Below are positions 22,969-36,259 of a stretch of 64,000 bases of DNA, piece by piece. The DNA is taken from positions 188,775,027 to 188,839,026 of the forward strand of contig CM069432.1 of NCBI GenBank assembly GCA_035610365.1, given 5' to 3'. The translations under genes were made by a program, and so were the position numbers. This DNA is from Aquatica leii (taxonomy: Eukaryota > Arthropoda > Insecta > Coleoptera > Lampyridae). How positions within the stretch are numbered: position 1 is the first letter of the stretch; every line of letters starts with the position of its first letter. A model generated the notes under the pieces. The model worked only from the letters and a program-made list of their open reading frames with translations. It had not been told where the DNA came from and made no database searches.

Positions 22969-25900
22969 CATTCAAGTCCTTTTTCAGATTTTTTTCCTGT
23001 ACTCTAGTTTGAGTTTACTGGAGTTTTTGATCATGTATGTATGTATTAGTATGTAACTTATGAAAATATAAAGTAAATATCGCAGCAGGTTTTTCGATCA
23101 AACAATAATTTGATTGCAATTTCATTCGTTTTCGTATTGATGATTGTAGCCTTCCAGCTTTCAGTATGCATAAACTACATCAATATATTTTTTTTTCTTG
23201 CAACAGAACTATTTGGAATTTTTCCGATTTTCTTCTAAAAACAAAGCACTCTTATTTGTTTAATGACGAAACAAACACCTCTATGCAGTGACATCTCAGT
23301 AAAGATAAATTGTTATGTTATTTTGGTGTAGTTTTCGTGCTGTATAAATTTCGCGCAGTAATAATGTTATTTACGCACCGGAGGTCACTAACAATATTTC
23401 CGCTTTGAACGTTAAGGAAGTAACACGTGTGTTAACGTCATGCTCGGGGTTTTTTCCTCTTAACTACAGGGCGATTTGATTTGCCTTGGTTATCATAGCA
23501 TAACGAACTAATATGGCATGCACGGAATATAAGAACTATTAGATTGGGAAAGCATTAGAACGAATTGGAAGGCACGCCTATTTAATTTTCGAAAATTTTA
23601 GGGGATTTCTGTTGGGTGTAGCATTAGCTAATCGCGTATTTGAAACGCTGATGTCAGTACCCTGTTTCTTATATTATTTGCTTTGAGATCAGTCGTATGC
23701 ACGCACGATTCGACATACATATTACGATTGTTACCACACAACTAGCATATACAGCCTTTTTGCATGTAACAAGTAAAACTGTGCGCTTTCTTTCACTATT
23801 TGTGCAATCATCGTAACGCAGTGATAATTAACAGTTTTGGTTGTATTTTCCAACGTTAATTTATTTGAATGTAATTTTAAGTTAATTGTTGCTTATGTGC
23901 ACGAGGTGTTGCCTAATTTAAGGAGCCTGTATTATTAACTGTACTTCGATATTTGTTGGCAAACTCTTACTTGTTATATATTTCTTATTCTATTCGTTTT
24001 TATCCTCTTTTGCTATTGTTGAAATAAATATATATTTGTGGTTATACTTGTGTTTTTCAATTTGTTTCAGTACTTGACAGATGCAAACAAGATTTGTAGT
24101 GTATATTTCTCCCGTTGTGGCGCTCTTTTAATTATTTTATAATCAGACGCTCTGTGCTACCGCCTACTATAGGTTACGGTTGTATTAAGGTAACAAAATC
24201 TATGAATCTATTATATACTGTCGTTTACAAGACGGTGCAAAAGAAATACAAGTAGTTTTATACCATTTATTCAAAAACTACAATACGCTTTTATATTAGT
24301 AAGATAAACAATTTTCTTTTGTATATACTGATTTTCAATTGCATTAGTATCCTTTTTCGCACTAAAAGAGCACAACTTTAACTACTACGTATCATTAAGT
24401 TTGACTTTCAAGGCAAACGTTTAACATTTCGCAAGTCATTGAAAATATTTATATAAAAACAGCAACAAAATTAATACCAAAAATCTGTAATATTCAAGAT
24501 GATAAAATCTATGAAATGTAACGAAATTGTTTAACAGAATTACTTTTAGCCACATGGTATAACGTCAACAGCTGCCGTATTAAACAGGAGTCGCGAAAAT
24601 CGCAAGCAAATATTTAATTAATATCGGCTTCTAATTTATTAAAAGTAAACCCGATTTTAATTAGTAAAATTTTAGTATATCCACATAATTATTAAAATCC
24701 CTAAAAGTATTGGAAATACTCGTAACCAACTAAATTAAAAAAGTTATTTTACTTCTTATACGTTCTAATGAAAGACATAAAACAAAACTTAATTACCAAC
24801 CAAATTTTCTACACGTACGAAACGAGATAATGTTGACTTAACTATTGAGGAAAACTATAGATGAACTAAATGTAACGACGAAGAGAATTGTGCAAACTTG
24901 TCTATTCTGATACCGTTGAAGTTCGAGTTTTGAGAGGGTAAATAAGATGCTCCCACGCGGGTAGTTTTATTTTCATGGAGCAGAGCGACGCCTTCGTGCA
25001 TTCACTAGCGTCGCCAAAATGCCGTTAGCCGGATTTCGACTATAAAAGATTTACTTTTCTTTATTCGACTTAGTCTGGGTCTAACCTTTTCGTGCATTCA
25101 ACTGATTTTTAAAAAGGGGCTAAAGCGAAGTTACTATGATTTAATGTTAATTTAAAAAATACATGCAATGTTTGTCAGAATGATGGCTAACATAATATTT
25201 TACATAGTTATCTGATGGCGCTGTGGTGGTACAAATTTACAAAGACGATATTGATTAAACAGAACAAACGTTTTTCAACAAATTTCAACTAATTATGTTT
25301 GGAATTGCTAGATTTTAAAACTGCTTTAGAATATGACCGATTTTAGATAAATAAACCAATCGCGCTTTTAAACAGACCTGGTATAAATCCTGGTATATAG
25401 AATTGACAGTACTGCGGTTGTAGCAAATGGTAGTCTACATCACGACGCGACGGCGTCCGTCGGGGCGCCAGCTGAACTCGTCAAAATACTTCAAGCGAGG
25501 ATATACGCGATGAGACATCTTTTTAGAGCAACTCGCATTACTTTTTCATATATGTTTTAACGCCACTTTTTATGATCACTTTTATCATCTTTTAAAGTGT
25601 AATATTCTAACGATTATGTAATTTTTCTCTTACACTTAAACATTAACTAAAAATATTTTTGTTCATTTACAAGACCTATCATATAATTAAAATCGCTTTT
25701 TACACGAAATGTTAAAATCGAATTTAATTTTTCGTTTATTGATTATTGTTTATAATAATTAAAGATAAGTAATGGTTTTTTCTATTAAAGTTTCTGTTTT
25801 CAGCAATTCTTGAGGACTATAAAATTACACGCTAATTTCCTCAAATTATTTTCTTCCTGTGTATAACACGACATTATTTTTGCCTTGGTCATGCATATAT

Positions 25901-27865
25901 AATATTTTGAGTACAACTTACGTTAACTGAGGGTTTGATAAGAATGTTGATTTATTCTCCTTGGCTTTGTAAGTTATATATTTAATAATCTCAGAATAAT
26001 ATAATTATAGTTTTTGTTTTAACAAAATATTGTGTAAATGTAATTTTATTTTAATTGTATGCGAGTTGCATAACAGGTCTCGTGAGAAACAACCATCATT
26101 GTAAAATAAAATCAGAAACGTTTTACTAGAAAGATTCAAACCATAGTTTCAAACTATGACCAATACGACAATTAACTTTTATTTAAGCATAAAATAAGTA
26201 ACATGACCAAAACGATAGTTCAACAATTAATTGAAGACAAAATTAATTTAAAATTGTGTGGCAATAAGAATGGGACTAAATATAATGAAGGAAAACATAA
26301 ACGCAAATAACTAATAATATAAAAAAATAATTTTAGTAATGTTAGTTTTTTCCAAGTTGGTATCTCTGCATCGTCAGTTGACGTTAATTGAAAAAAAAAT
26401 CAAAATTATTGTAACTTAACAATTGAAACTCAAATGTTGATGTAAAGATAAAATAATTTACTTATAAAAGTATAAAGAGATAATTTGGTATGAGATTTTA
26501 AGTTAACACATAAACTTCAATATGCCAAAGTGTAAGTGTTGCCAATTCAATAAAATACACCAGTTTCCGAATGTTGTTTTAAAATTAAAATTATACATAA
26601 AATATTAAAAGTGAATCAAAATAGAGAAAATAGTATAAAATACACGTTATAGAATACGTTTCAATCACTCTACCGTTTCATAAATTCGGTCTCGTGGTTG
26701 AAGCGCGATCATTCTGTTACTTGTGTTTTCATATACTATTAGATTAACGTTAGGTAAACGTTTTCAAGGCGGCGGTTCCAGTTAACATAAAACAGACAGT
26801 TTTAAATAGGTGCACCAAAATAGCTTCAAGTAAACATAAGTATAATTGTTAAACTCGGTGCTAATTGTAAGTATAAAATATGTTTTGTTTATACCCCTAA
26901 CCACTACTTTAATGGTCTCATTGTACCACATATCAAAGTACAGATTAGGGCTACAGTAATCAGAACTTAAGTAATCTGCAGTCGAAGTATCGATTAAGGC
27001 GTCCGTCAGCAGTTTTTTCTACATGTTTATTTATTTAACATTTTAATACTGTAAATAATAACAACAACAATGAAAAAGTATTGTAATAAATACTATACTA
27101 AATAAATGCATATATACTTATATAAGAAGTGTGCGGAATTAAGGTGAACAATGTGATTTGAGCAACAAATTTAAAATTGACAACTGTCAGATCTAAAATG
27201 ACAATTCAAGACATGATCGCTACTTGCTTCTCATATAAAACCAAAACCAGCAGTTTTTACAACGTTGTCAAGTCTTTCCATCGATTATGTAACTGATCGT
27301 TACACTTTGAATGGTGCAATAGAAATCCTTATTATTTTAACAGTTACAACTAACGGTTGTTAGTAACCCATCACCCTTAATCGAAGCTGGAGCAAAAGGG
27401 TATAGCGTTCACAGAGAGAAATGCTGTATCACAATTTTGCACAAGATTGTGCATAACTGTATTGTTGATGATATTACTACAATTGTTTATATTTATACCA
27501 TAGACTTGCACGCTTTTATTTAATACGTTTGGATAAATAGGTGATCAAGTTTTATTTGACAAATTGTTTGAAAAATATTATAAACTTTAGTATGCTTTGC
27601 ATTTGACAATAATGTGCTAGTATTTTGCACAATTTTGTTTTAGTTTCTCGTACAGCTTTGTTAATATATATTACAATAAGATTATGCAATTCTTTTAAAC
27701 TCGGAATAAAGAAAAAATTGAACGAACTGTAGAATAGCAGTAATTTTTTAAGGTGAACGTTCCCTCTAAAAAAAATCAGACGACAACGCGTTATATGTAA
27801 ATACACTGTTGACACACTGGTTGACACTTACAGAACGCCAAAGTAAACAAAGTCCCCGGAAAATA
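22969..27865. other. AT-rich DNA, no gene recognised
   Basis: About 4.9 kb with no coding region, RNA gene or repeat that I can support. GC content rises slightly near 23,300-23,700, 24,890-25,060 and 25,380-25,510. None of these has a splice-bounded frame with recognisable protein similarity. The 91-codon minus frame at 27,552-27,827 is low in complexity and not convincing. Confidence 0.5.
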
Positions 27866-28224
27866 TGTGAACTAACTTTAAAAATTTGAAGCGGTAAATG
27901 TTTCAACCAATCACAATTAGCAAGTACCGTCCGCTTGAAAAATTTTCTACAATCAAAATTCCTTGATTGCGTTGGGTTTGTTTACATCTTTACCTCCTGT
28001 TTTCTGAAAAATTCGTAGTTATTCAGTTAGTTTTTGTCAAGACTTTTTGAAACGCTGTTATTTGAACAAGGTAAGTGTATTTATAACATTTTTTAAGTGT
28101 AACCTTTGTAGCTTAACCTCATTCATTACTTTAAATTCTGTATTTACTTCCAGCGTTAATTCTACGAACAACAGCTAATTTCTGATGAAGATTTTTACAT
28201 TACTTACTTTCTGTATTGTTTCAG
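27866..28224 (+). other. Putative untranslated 5' exon and intron of the transposase remnant
   Basis: The sequence ACAAG|GTAAGT at 28,070/28,071 is a near-consensus splice donor, and TGTATTGTTTCAG ending at 28,224 is a good acceptor with a pyrimidine-rich tract. Together they define a 154-bp intron. The coding ATG at 28,240 lies 15 bases after the acceptor. This suggests that the transposase-like gene downstream was transcribed with a spliced leader exon; the start of that exon is not defined. Confidence 0.45.
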
Positions 28225-28239
28225 CTGTTATTTATCAAC

Positions 28240-28880
28240 ATGGAATCTAAATCGAAGAAAACCATTCATTTCGAAGCAAGAAACATTAAAAATGTTGTGA
28301 AGTTTTTCGATAAATTCTCCCTTTAGAGAAGGCAACCAAACTAGCTGCTGTAGCAACGGGCAAATCAACCACATTTATAAAAAAATCTGGAGTTAATCGA
28401 TAACAACCAGTAATGGAATTTTAAGATATCCCTCGAAGAAAAAGATAAATATTTCACAATACTTCGAAAATAATAGAGTAATGACACCAAATGAAATGCG
28501 TAGTGTTAGTGAAACAATTTAATTATACGAAATCATACGTAAACGAACTCCTTAAAAAACATGGGCATACAGTGTTACGTTTACCATCTTACCACTATAT
28601 CTTAAATCCGATGAGTTTAGCAAAACACAAGATCACTATGAATAATATTACATAAAGTGGTCTGGAGATAAAAGTCTTAGTGAAAAATACATTTTCTGAA
28701 ATAACTGCATGGGACTGGGATAAAAATCATGTGAATCACTTGAAACAAGAAATGTGACTCGATGTAACTGTCGAAAACATGACGTTTACAATGAACACTA
28801 AATCATCTTGCGATAAAAGTTGTAATGGAGCTATACGTGCAAGTTGGTTGAAATTTGTTACAATATTTATGAGATTGTGA
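28240..28880 (+). pseudogene. Decayed IS630/Tc1-mariner-type DDE transposase remnant
   Basis: From the ATG at 28,240 a frame reads with an HTH-like N-terminus (VVKFFDKF, then EKATKLAAVATGKST across a stop near 28,323). After many stops the region 28,570-28,640 gives VLRLPSYHYILNP, which matches in form the 'LPPYHxDLNP-I' box of IS630-type DDE transposases, just before the third catalytic acid position. The tail 28,690-28,850 resembles the C-terminal helical part of such proteins (NTFSEITAWDWDKNHVNHL). The section that should contain the first two catalytic Asp residues is missing, so it is an internally deleted, non-functional copy. Its terminal inverted repeats were not found. Confidence 0.55.
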
Positions 28881-31769
28881 CGTCGAGTACTGCTCTTCAG
28901 TAGAATTGTTCATGTAACTATTAGGTTTTTTTTACATGTTTTACTTGTAATAGGTTTAGTGCATGCCCTTTATTGTAATTAAATAATAGTAGGAGTAGTA
29001 ATAATGTAACATTATTTAACGCATTATCATTTATTCTAAAAGTACGAATCTGCTATTTTCAGGCGTTTCTACTAAATGCGGTTACTAAAAACCAAGACGA
29101 TGACAGACTTCTCGAGACATCATGCGTTTGAGGTCAACATTGAATTGGATAAACATTCTTGTTTTAAAGTTAGTGATTTACATACTTATATGCCGTATTT
29201 TCTGACTAGGTTGAACTGAAAATGTTTCATCTCCATAAGATGTTCTGTTTAGCAAATAAAATAGATAGGCTTATTATTTATTATTATTATTAAATAATAA
29301 TCTTTCAAAATGTTTAGTAGATCGTTATCCAATGTAGATATAGGTATTTATTGTTTTTATCATATTTAAACAATTATTTTAGTTTTGTACAATTTAAATA
29401 TAAATAAATAATGCTCTTAAGATTTGCAACGTTTTATTGACAATTCACCCAATATATGTTACATTTAAGTAAATAACATTTAACCATGCATAAAGTTGTA
29501 TAATAAAAAGCTATACGAAATAATAATAATTTGCAGAATATTGTGCAAAATTAACCAATGAGAATATGTATGTAGATAATCTAACGCTATAGACATTTAA
29601 TATACCATTGGGTAAAAATACTTCAAGCATAGTTTTGAAGAAAGTATGACAACATTGTGTAAAACTTTACTATCCATTTTAGAGCATTTTTTAAACAAAT
29701 TGTGATATAATGCGATCAATTTAAAATGTAAAAATTGTTTATATGTAATGAAAAAAAAACCATACAATTTAATCTGCCCAAATGAATGCAATAAAACTGC
29801 ACAAATTGGTCTTGTCACTTTTTCAGGTCCAATTTGTGTAATTTTTATTAACAATTGTAGATAAAATATACAAAGATTTCTCCCTGTGTTATTCTTGTTT
29901 ATTGCATTTTTATATTATTTTATATTGAATATACTTTGTTGCAGTTTAAAATGGAAAGCAATAGTGTGTGTTTTACACCTGTTTCAAAATAATAAGCAAA
30001 AGCTGGTTTTTAAAAATCAAAAAGTAGGCAACCCTATATAACATTAAAATATTAGTGCAAATTGCCGGAATTGATTTAGTTGTGATTAAATTTTAATCAT
30101 AATTTGTACTCAAATTGTAGTTTTGCCGAACTCTGATTTAAATTAAACCTGCTCACATTTTCAAAATGTTTACATTAGCGAGTATAATTTTATTAATAAA
30201 TGAATTTCTAAAAAAAGTAAATAGACAAAATAACTTAATAAAATAACAAAAACCTATTCTGACATAAGTAATCACGCAGTATTACTAATTTTTAAGAATA
30301 AAAAGTAAAATAGGTTGCTATATTAATCTGCGTATATTTGCGCTTTTCTTTCAAGGTCTGTGCACATAATTTATGAAGAACTAAAACATCGTGTGTGATA
30401 CTACTTTTTCTTCGACTGTTTATTCCATAAATTAATATTAGCTGATATACAAATTGTTAACATTTAATATATTCAATAAATTAACAATATTTGATAATAC
30501 TTTGCGTATCAGCATCATTCTAATGTCTGTCTGTCTGCATTTTTTAAGGTTTATTTATTTCCCGCGTTATTAAATTCACATTTTTCTGAATTAATTGTTT
30601 TGAAAGCTTAATCTTACAGATTGTTGATTCCAAAATCTGTTTTATTTATAACTATGATTTTTAGTTTGTCATATAGTTTTAAACAGCTTGTACTATTAAA
30701 AGTAGACGCATAAACACAGGTATAATAGACTAATTAAAGTTCTAACACAATTACAACAAATGCGAAAGTTGATGTTTACATTATCGACCTGTAAATGGTG
30801 TTTACGTTACCGACAGTTCCATTGATCCTATAGAATTAAAATTACGTTTACTGTAGCGCGATGTTTCCATTATCAGGTGTTTACATTACTGAGCGTCTAC
30901 TACAGTAGACTAATAATAAAAAACACTACTAACCTTTATAGTATTCAATTGTTTTTGAAATTAATTTGACAATTACATAAGTTCATTGCAATTTAACTAT
31001 TCAAACTATTACTGTTTTAAGCAATTGTAAAATATAAGCAAAATTTATTATATGTATTTGTTTAAAACATTTAGTATCGTTCTAAACAATAACATAGATA
31101 TTTAATTTTTTTTAATTGAGAGATTTGTGATTACATTATTTTTGTATTGCTTGGGTATCTGCACTTATTTATTAGAAATGATTTAATTATTATTAATATT
31201 AAATAAATATTTGATATTAAATAATTATTAGAAATGCTGTGTAATTATCTATTAAGACAATTAATTACGTTGAAGAATGCGATGTGATCACCAAAACTAA
31301 ATGGGAGTTGCTGGAATAGGACGTGAGCAAACATGAAACTTGAGCGTTTCGATCAGTCTTGAAATTTGAACGTTCTGATCAAGTGGGGTTGCAATCACCA
31401 AGAATTTGGAAGATATGGCAGTTGGAGATTATGATCATTGTACGTTATAATCAGTCCCCTCAATGTTCAGTTGATGTCGACTGTAACTCATAATAATAAT
31501 GTAACTCCGGAGTGCATACCGTAAAAGAATGCAAACGTAAAATATTGATACCGTAATAAATATACTAAAGCACATAAACGGAACCTACTAATATAGCATT
31601 ATGCAAAAATCACTTTAAAAAATAATTGTAACTGGTGTGCATTAAAATAAAAAAATGCAATAAGAAAATACTAAAACTTAATTAAGTAAGAGTTAAAATA
31701 ATTTTTGCTATTTCATTAACACAGCCTTCATTTTTTTATTATAATTTTAACACTAGATAATTGATCAAG
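28881..31769. other. AT-rich DNA, no gene recognised
   Basis: No supported gene. The 85-codon minus-strand frame at 29,597-29,854 has no recognisable similarity. A phrase like GTTTACATTA(T/C)CGA occurs several times around 30,770-30,900 but is too short to define an element. Confidence 0.5.
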
Positions 31770-32110
31770 ATTTAAGCCAATTTTTAATTATATCTATTTA
31801 GGTTTACATAAAAAGGCGACGTTTCGGTTTGTTGTTACAATCTTATTCATGCTAACTAAATTAAAAACCAATACATGTTATTGCTTATTAAAAAATATAA
31901 ATAAAATATGCACTACACACATGCTAAAACAAATGTTTGCATACGTTATTGAAGAAAACTATTTTTTAATATCTTTCAAATAGGTACAATTAGGTACATG
32001 TTTTATTTTTAAATTTAACTCGCACGAATAAGGTTGTAACTACAAACCGAAACGTCGCCTTTTTATACAAACGTAAATAAATATAATTAAAAATAAGAAT
32101 TGGCCTAAAT
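31770..32110. repeat. Fold-back element with ~83-bp inverted arms
   Basis: The left arm (31,770-31,852, TTTAAGCCAATTTTTAATTA through CTTATTCATGC) and the right arm (32,022-32,110) are inverted copies at roughly 80-85% identity, separated by about 170 bp. The arms contain AAAAAGGCGACGTTTCGGTTTG, which on the other strand reads ACCGAAACGTCGCC. No transposase is present. It is either a MITE or a remnant of an inverted terminal region of a retroelement. Confidence 0.65.
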
Positions 32111-34150
32111 TTTAAATAATTTTTCTAGTTTTCAAAATATAATAAAAAGAATAGTATAAAAAATATTTATTACGCGATTAAAACAAAACACAAAAAACAT
32201 GTATTCTCAAAATTATATAAATCAAAAACAATTGATGTACAGATAAATCCAAAAGCCAATATAGAGAAATATCAATGATAAATACATAAAACATGATATA
32301 GAAAATAAGAAAGAATAAAGAAGTACAACTAAGTTATAATCGAATGACCAGTAAAATCGATATTATATTTTTTTATGCTAACAAGTAAAGTCAATACAAA
32401 CACAATCCATCATATTATAAATTATTAAATAAGTAATATTCATCACTGCAAAAAAATAATAAATAATCAGAAAAGCACATAATATATAGCAGCTATGATT
32501 TATATAAAAATAATTATAAAAACTATAATCCAATATAAGAGAAATAATTTTTTTGTTCACAGTATCGATTTTTAAAAGGTCTTTGTTCGGTATCTTTGTC
32601 TACGACTTGTAACATACGTATCTTATTGGAAATTCCTTACAAATATCACAAATTTGTAGATATTAGACTTGCCACCAACTAGAATTGATATCTAAGTTAT
32701 AGGTTCACTTAAACTTTAATCGATACCTGCATAAAATCGCAGTAAAAAGTTAACTTTTTGTAGTTACGGTTGTTTTAATTCCTTATTTTACTTTTCTAGA
32801 TACACCCCGTAATTGCGTTTTATGTATATATTTAGTAAGATTTTTTAATTAAATCTGCTCAGGATCAAAAACGTAATATAAAAGTTATTAAAAGTAATAT
32901 TTCCTAAATATACTACAGAGAGCATACATTTCAATTTAATTATCGCGAAAATTTAATAATAAACGCAGTGGGTTGTTTTAATTAAAAACGGAAAACATCT
33001 CGCTGTTTTCTATTAATAATTTTAAATATATAAAAATACCCCTTTGTAGAAATTTAGTTTAATTTGTCCATACATTAGGAAATATTATTCTAACATTAAA
33101 TTTCGAATTAAACCTAACAAGAACGGGAAGAAAGCTCGACGTTTCTTAATTAAAAGCGCGATTCGGATGTTAGCTGTTAATTATAAAGAAGAAAGGAACT
33201 TATCATGTATAAATGAAGGTTTAGACAATCTACCGATTACAATATGTAATTAAAAGTTATAATAAAAGAAGCAACGATCGAAGAGTTGCACTTTAAAACG
33301 AATTGATGTGCTTTAGTAAGTAAAACCAGGGCAATCTTCTAGTTTAAATAGTTTTAAAAGTGCCGCAATTTCAAGTTTAAGACCGTCTATATTGGAACTG
33401 TGCAGAAACTATTTTCTAATTGTACACGCCAAGAAATGCTTTCAACTTTTAATCTTACTAAACTAAGATATATTATATGTCGATAATAAAGTATTGCTTT
33501 TTGTTTATAAGCCCTCCTAAGCACATCAAACGTAAAACGCCTGTTAAAAAATAGAACATGCATAAAATTTTATACATAAAATGTAAATTTAAATAACACA
33601 GAAAATAAAAATAAATGGTTATTTTCGTAAGTAAATGTAGACGTTAGTGCTTTTTGGTTTTATAGATGAAGATTTAGTATAAAAAAACAATGCATATCAA
33701 ATTAAATAATGAGGTGTTTAGTTTATTGTTTAAAAGTTTGAATTATTAAAAGAAACATAAAGTTCGCATTGTTAAGTTTATAAATGAATATGTAAATAGA
33801 AATGCTGCATAATGTGCGTAAATTAGATATATTTTATATAGTATCAGTTCTTTCATACAGACACGCATTAAATTAAAAAAAATGCCATAATTTCAAAATC
33901 ATCAAAAAGTATTGACCTGAGAAGTTGTAATCAAACACGATTATCCATTAAATTATTTAGAAAATACAGTAAACAAGCATTCATCAACAAATTAAATCAA
34001 TCAATAACTAGAAACTGGTAGTAAGCATTATTCAGTAAAAGTAAACGCCGTGCGTATCTAAAAGTAGCATCCGAACAGAAGAAGAAGAAAAAATAAAAAC
34101 TGACAAAGAAATTAAATGGAACCCCTCGAATGTTAACATGTAAATATGAA
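32111..34150. other. AT-rich DNA, no gene recognised
   Basis: About 2 kb of AT-rich DNA with no supported coding or RNA gene. It forms the left flank of the large palindromic element. Confidence 0.5.
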
Positions 34151-34156
34151 CACGGC
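34151..34156. repeat. Target-site duplication CACGGC, left
   Basis: This 6-bp direct repeat sits immediately outside the first base of the palindromic element and matches the right flank exactly. Confidence 0.85.
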
Positions 34157-34241
34157 AGTAGTATACCCCCCACTTCCGGTCGCCTCGGGGCATAATCAAA
34201 TTTCGATTAAATTAATCGAATCACTTCCGGTTTCGATTAAT

Positions 34242-34311
34242 CCGCGAATTAAACCCGCGAATTAAATCGCGAATCAACCGGCGAATTAAAACCGCGAATC
34301 AAATAATTAAA
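34242..34311. repeat. Terminal ~12-bp repeats, left
   Basis: Five degenerate units of the form CCGCGAATTAAA run in tandem about 85 bp from the left terminus. They follow a GC-rich terminal stretch (34,165-34,190) and a CGATTAAATTAATCG palindrome. Confidence 0.7.
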
Positions 34312-34532
34312 TTCGTGTGAATCTTTGAAATCTACCCATCGTATTTATCGGGGCTTGATTTCGCAGAATCGTACAAATTTAATCGGAGTCATGATTGATA
34401 TCGTATCATGATCTAATTAAACTCGCGGATTAATTTAGATCGTATGATTCTTGGAAAGTGCCCACTGTATATCGGGGTCTAAATCCAATTCCGTGAATCG
34501 ATCTAAATCAACACCACGTGACGAATTTTTTT

Positions 34533-34603
34533 TACTGCCATACGGTTCGAACCCGGGTTTCCGTGCCTGTATACATGCACTAAACCACTGAGCTAAACCG
34601 ACA
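34533..34603 (-). ncRNA. tRNA-like Pol III promoter region, left arm
   Basis: On the minus strand the region reads TTTAGCTCAGTGG (box A) followed 31 bp later by GGTTCGAACC (box B), the internal promoter of tRNA genes. Acceptor and T stems do not pair properly, so it is not a functional tRNA gene. It may be a SINE-like head or a structural or transcriptional element of the transposon. Confidence 0.65.
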
Positions 34604-34670
34604 GTAGGTAAATCTCGTTTAAAACTTGTATTAATGTGTTAGGCCTTGTGTTATTTAATTTAATTGACAT

Positions 34671-35060
34671 CATTTTAATTAATGAAATAGAATTGAATTT
34701 GATTCGACTGAATTTATTAATTATGATAAATATTTTTAATTTTGTGTCTAATTAAAATGACACATTTATAAAATAACGGTAAAGTTGTGACTTATAATTA
34801 AAAGGACGTGTGACGTGACAGATTTAATTAATTTATTTGATTTCATTTGAATCAATGAAATAGAATTTAATTTGATTCGATTGAATTTATTAATCATGTT
34901 AAATGTTATGCATAACATTTTGTGTACTGTACTTATCAAAGAAAGAAAAAAATTGTGACATATAATTAAAATGACTCATTTATCAAATAACGGTAAAGTT
35001 GTGACGTATAATTAAGATGATGTATTTATCAGATAGCGGTAAAGTTGTGACGCAGAATTT
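34671..35060. repeat. Subterminal ~190-bp repeats, left (about two units)
   Basis: Two units are visible: a diverged one (34,671-34,840) and a second (34,841-35,035) with GATTCGATTGAATTTATTAAT, ATGCATAACAT, CTTTCTTTGATAAG (as reverse complement) and GGTAAAGTTGTGACG. A partial third (GCGGTAAAGTTGTGACGC) follows. Confidence 0.75.
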
Positions 35061-35896
35061 GTATTGATGTGTTTCCAGCGAAAAAGGGCAGGTAAATTTT
35101 AGTTGGAACTTGACTCATCATTATATAAGTTTTAAAATGTATTAAAGAAAAGATGTGTACATTAAAAAAAATTAACAATGAACACCGGTAAGCTAATAAA
35201 AATTAGTTTTTGCCAAAAATTCAATCAAATTACAACACCCCATGAGCTAATAAAAATTAGTTTTTGCGAAAAAAGTATTGAAATAAAATGATTTTAATCC
35301 TCGTTTTGATTTCTAATTCGTGGAATAATTTGTATGATCAAATCATTTTAATTCGCATTTTGATTTTAATTTGGAGTTTTAACGATTTTTCCCGTTTTTG
35401 GATCGAGAGTTTGATTCAACGGTCCAATGAATAATGACTTTTTAATTTATTAATTAGAAGATGCAATCTTGATACAAACTGAAAATTGGTCAAATTAATT
35501 TTATCATTATTTAAAGACTTACTTACTTTTCTTCATAACTGGCGCATATATTAATTATCTTAGAATAACTATAAATCAAACACGTATATCACTAAAAAGA
35601 AATAGCAAGTTTCGACTTGTTGGAATTTGATGATCTTTGTTCGTGAAACGAATAATTTTATGTACGTTTTAAGAAACGGTATTTTAAAAACAGCGCTTTA
35701 GCAACAAATCTATATTTTTACCTGTTTGTTTTACGATGAATTTTTATGTACATAAGAGTTTGTTTAATGGAATGACTAATCGTTTAAAAATTAGATTTAA
35801 TAACTAAAATATTTTATTAATTTTTTGTAACATAATTATTGATGATTATTGATAAAAATGACAAGATGTGTTTTATAAAACGTGTAATAATTACAA
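35060..35896. other. Left-arm non-coding stretch
   Basis: No gene is seen. The phrase GCTAATAAAAATTAGTTTTTGC occurs twice in direct orientation about 60 bp apart (35,190-35,270), each containing a small CTAAT...ATTAG hairpin. The mirror region is 46,345-47,185. Confidence 0.6.
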
Positions 35897-36259
35897 TTAA
35901 AAATTATTGATCAACATAGACGTATAACTTTTTTCAGTTTTACATGTCCAACACATTTTTATAGATAGCGGTGGTCCATCCAACTGTACGTTGTTTTTGT
36001 TGTAATGTTTGTAGCATGGTAGACACTGTTGTAGTTCAACATTTTCTTGATATCTTAGCGGTAAATCTTCCCATACTTCTTTTAATTCGTACGCAGGTAC
36101 ATTATTAATTAGAAAATTGATTGGAAAAAACTGTAGATCCCATTTTTCAAACTTCTTTAACGATTGTCTTATACCGTTTGTACGAGAACTGTAAGCAATA
36201 ATTACATCACCAACTTTATCTATGACAGATTCTACAGACATCTTATAGAGTACTGACAA
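35897..36259 (-). CDS. Conserved arm protein with two CxxC pairs (left copy)
   Basis: The frame encodes 120 residues; a second Met at residue 7 is an equally good start. I do not recognise the family. Residues 10-78 look globular (VGDVIIAYSSRTNGIRQSL, then WEDLPLRYQEN). The C-terminus has Cys 79 and 82, then Cys 103 and 106, a C-x2-C-x20-C-x2-C pattern typical of a zinc ribbon, followed by a basic tail. It is mirrored at 45,982-46,344, from which it differs at residues 98 (Leu here, Pro there) and 117 (Ile here, Phe there). It points outward to the left terminus. A nucleic-acid-binding role is plausible from the Cys pattern only. Confidence 0.6.
   Translation of the reverse strand: MSVLYKMSVESVIDKVGDVIIAYSSRTNGIRQSLKKFEKWDLQFFPINFLINNVPAYELKEVWEDLPLRYQENVELQQCLPCYKHYNKNNVQLDGPPLSIKMCWTCKTEKSYTSMLINNF

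Noticed and set aside
27552-29854. 91- and 85-codon minus-strand frames at 27,552-27,827 and 29,597-29,854 as genes
   Set aside because: Both are isolated, of low complexity, with no recognisable domains or neighbouring exon signals.
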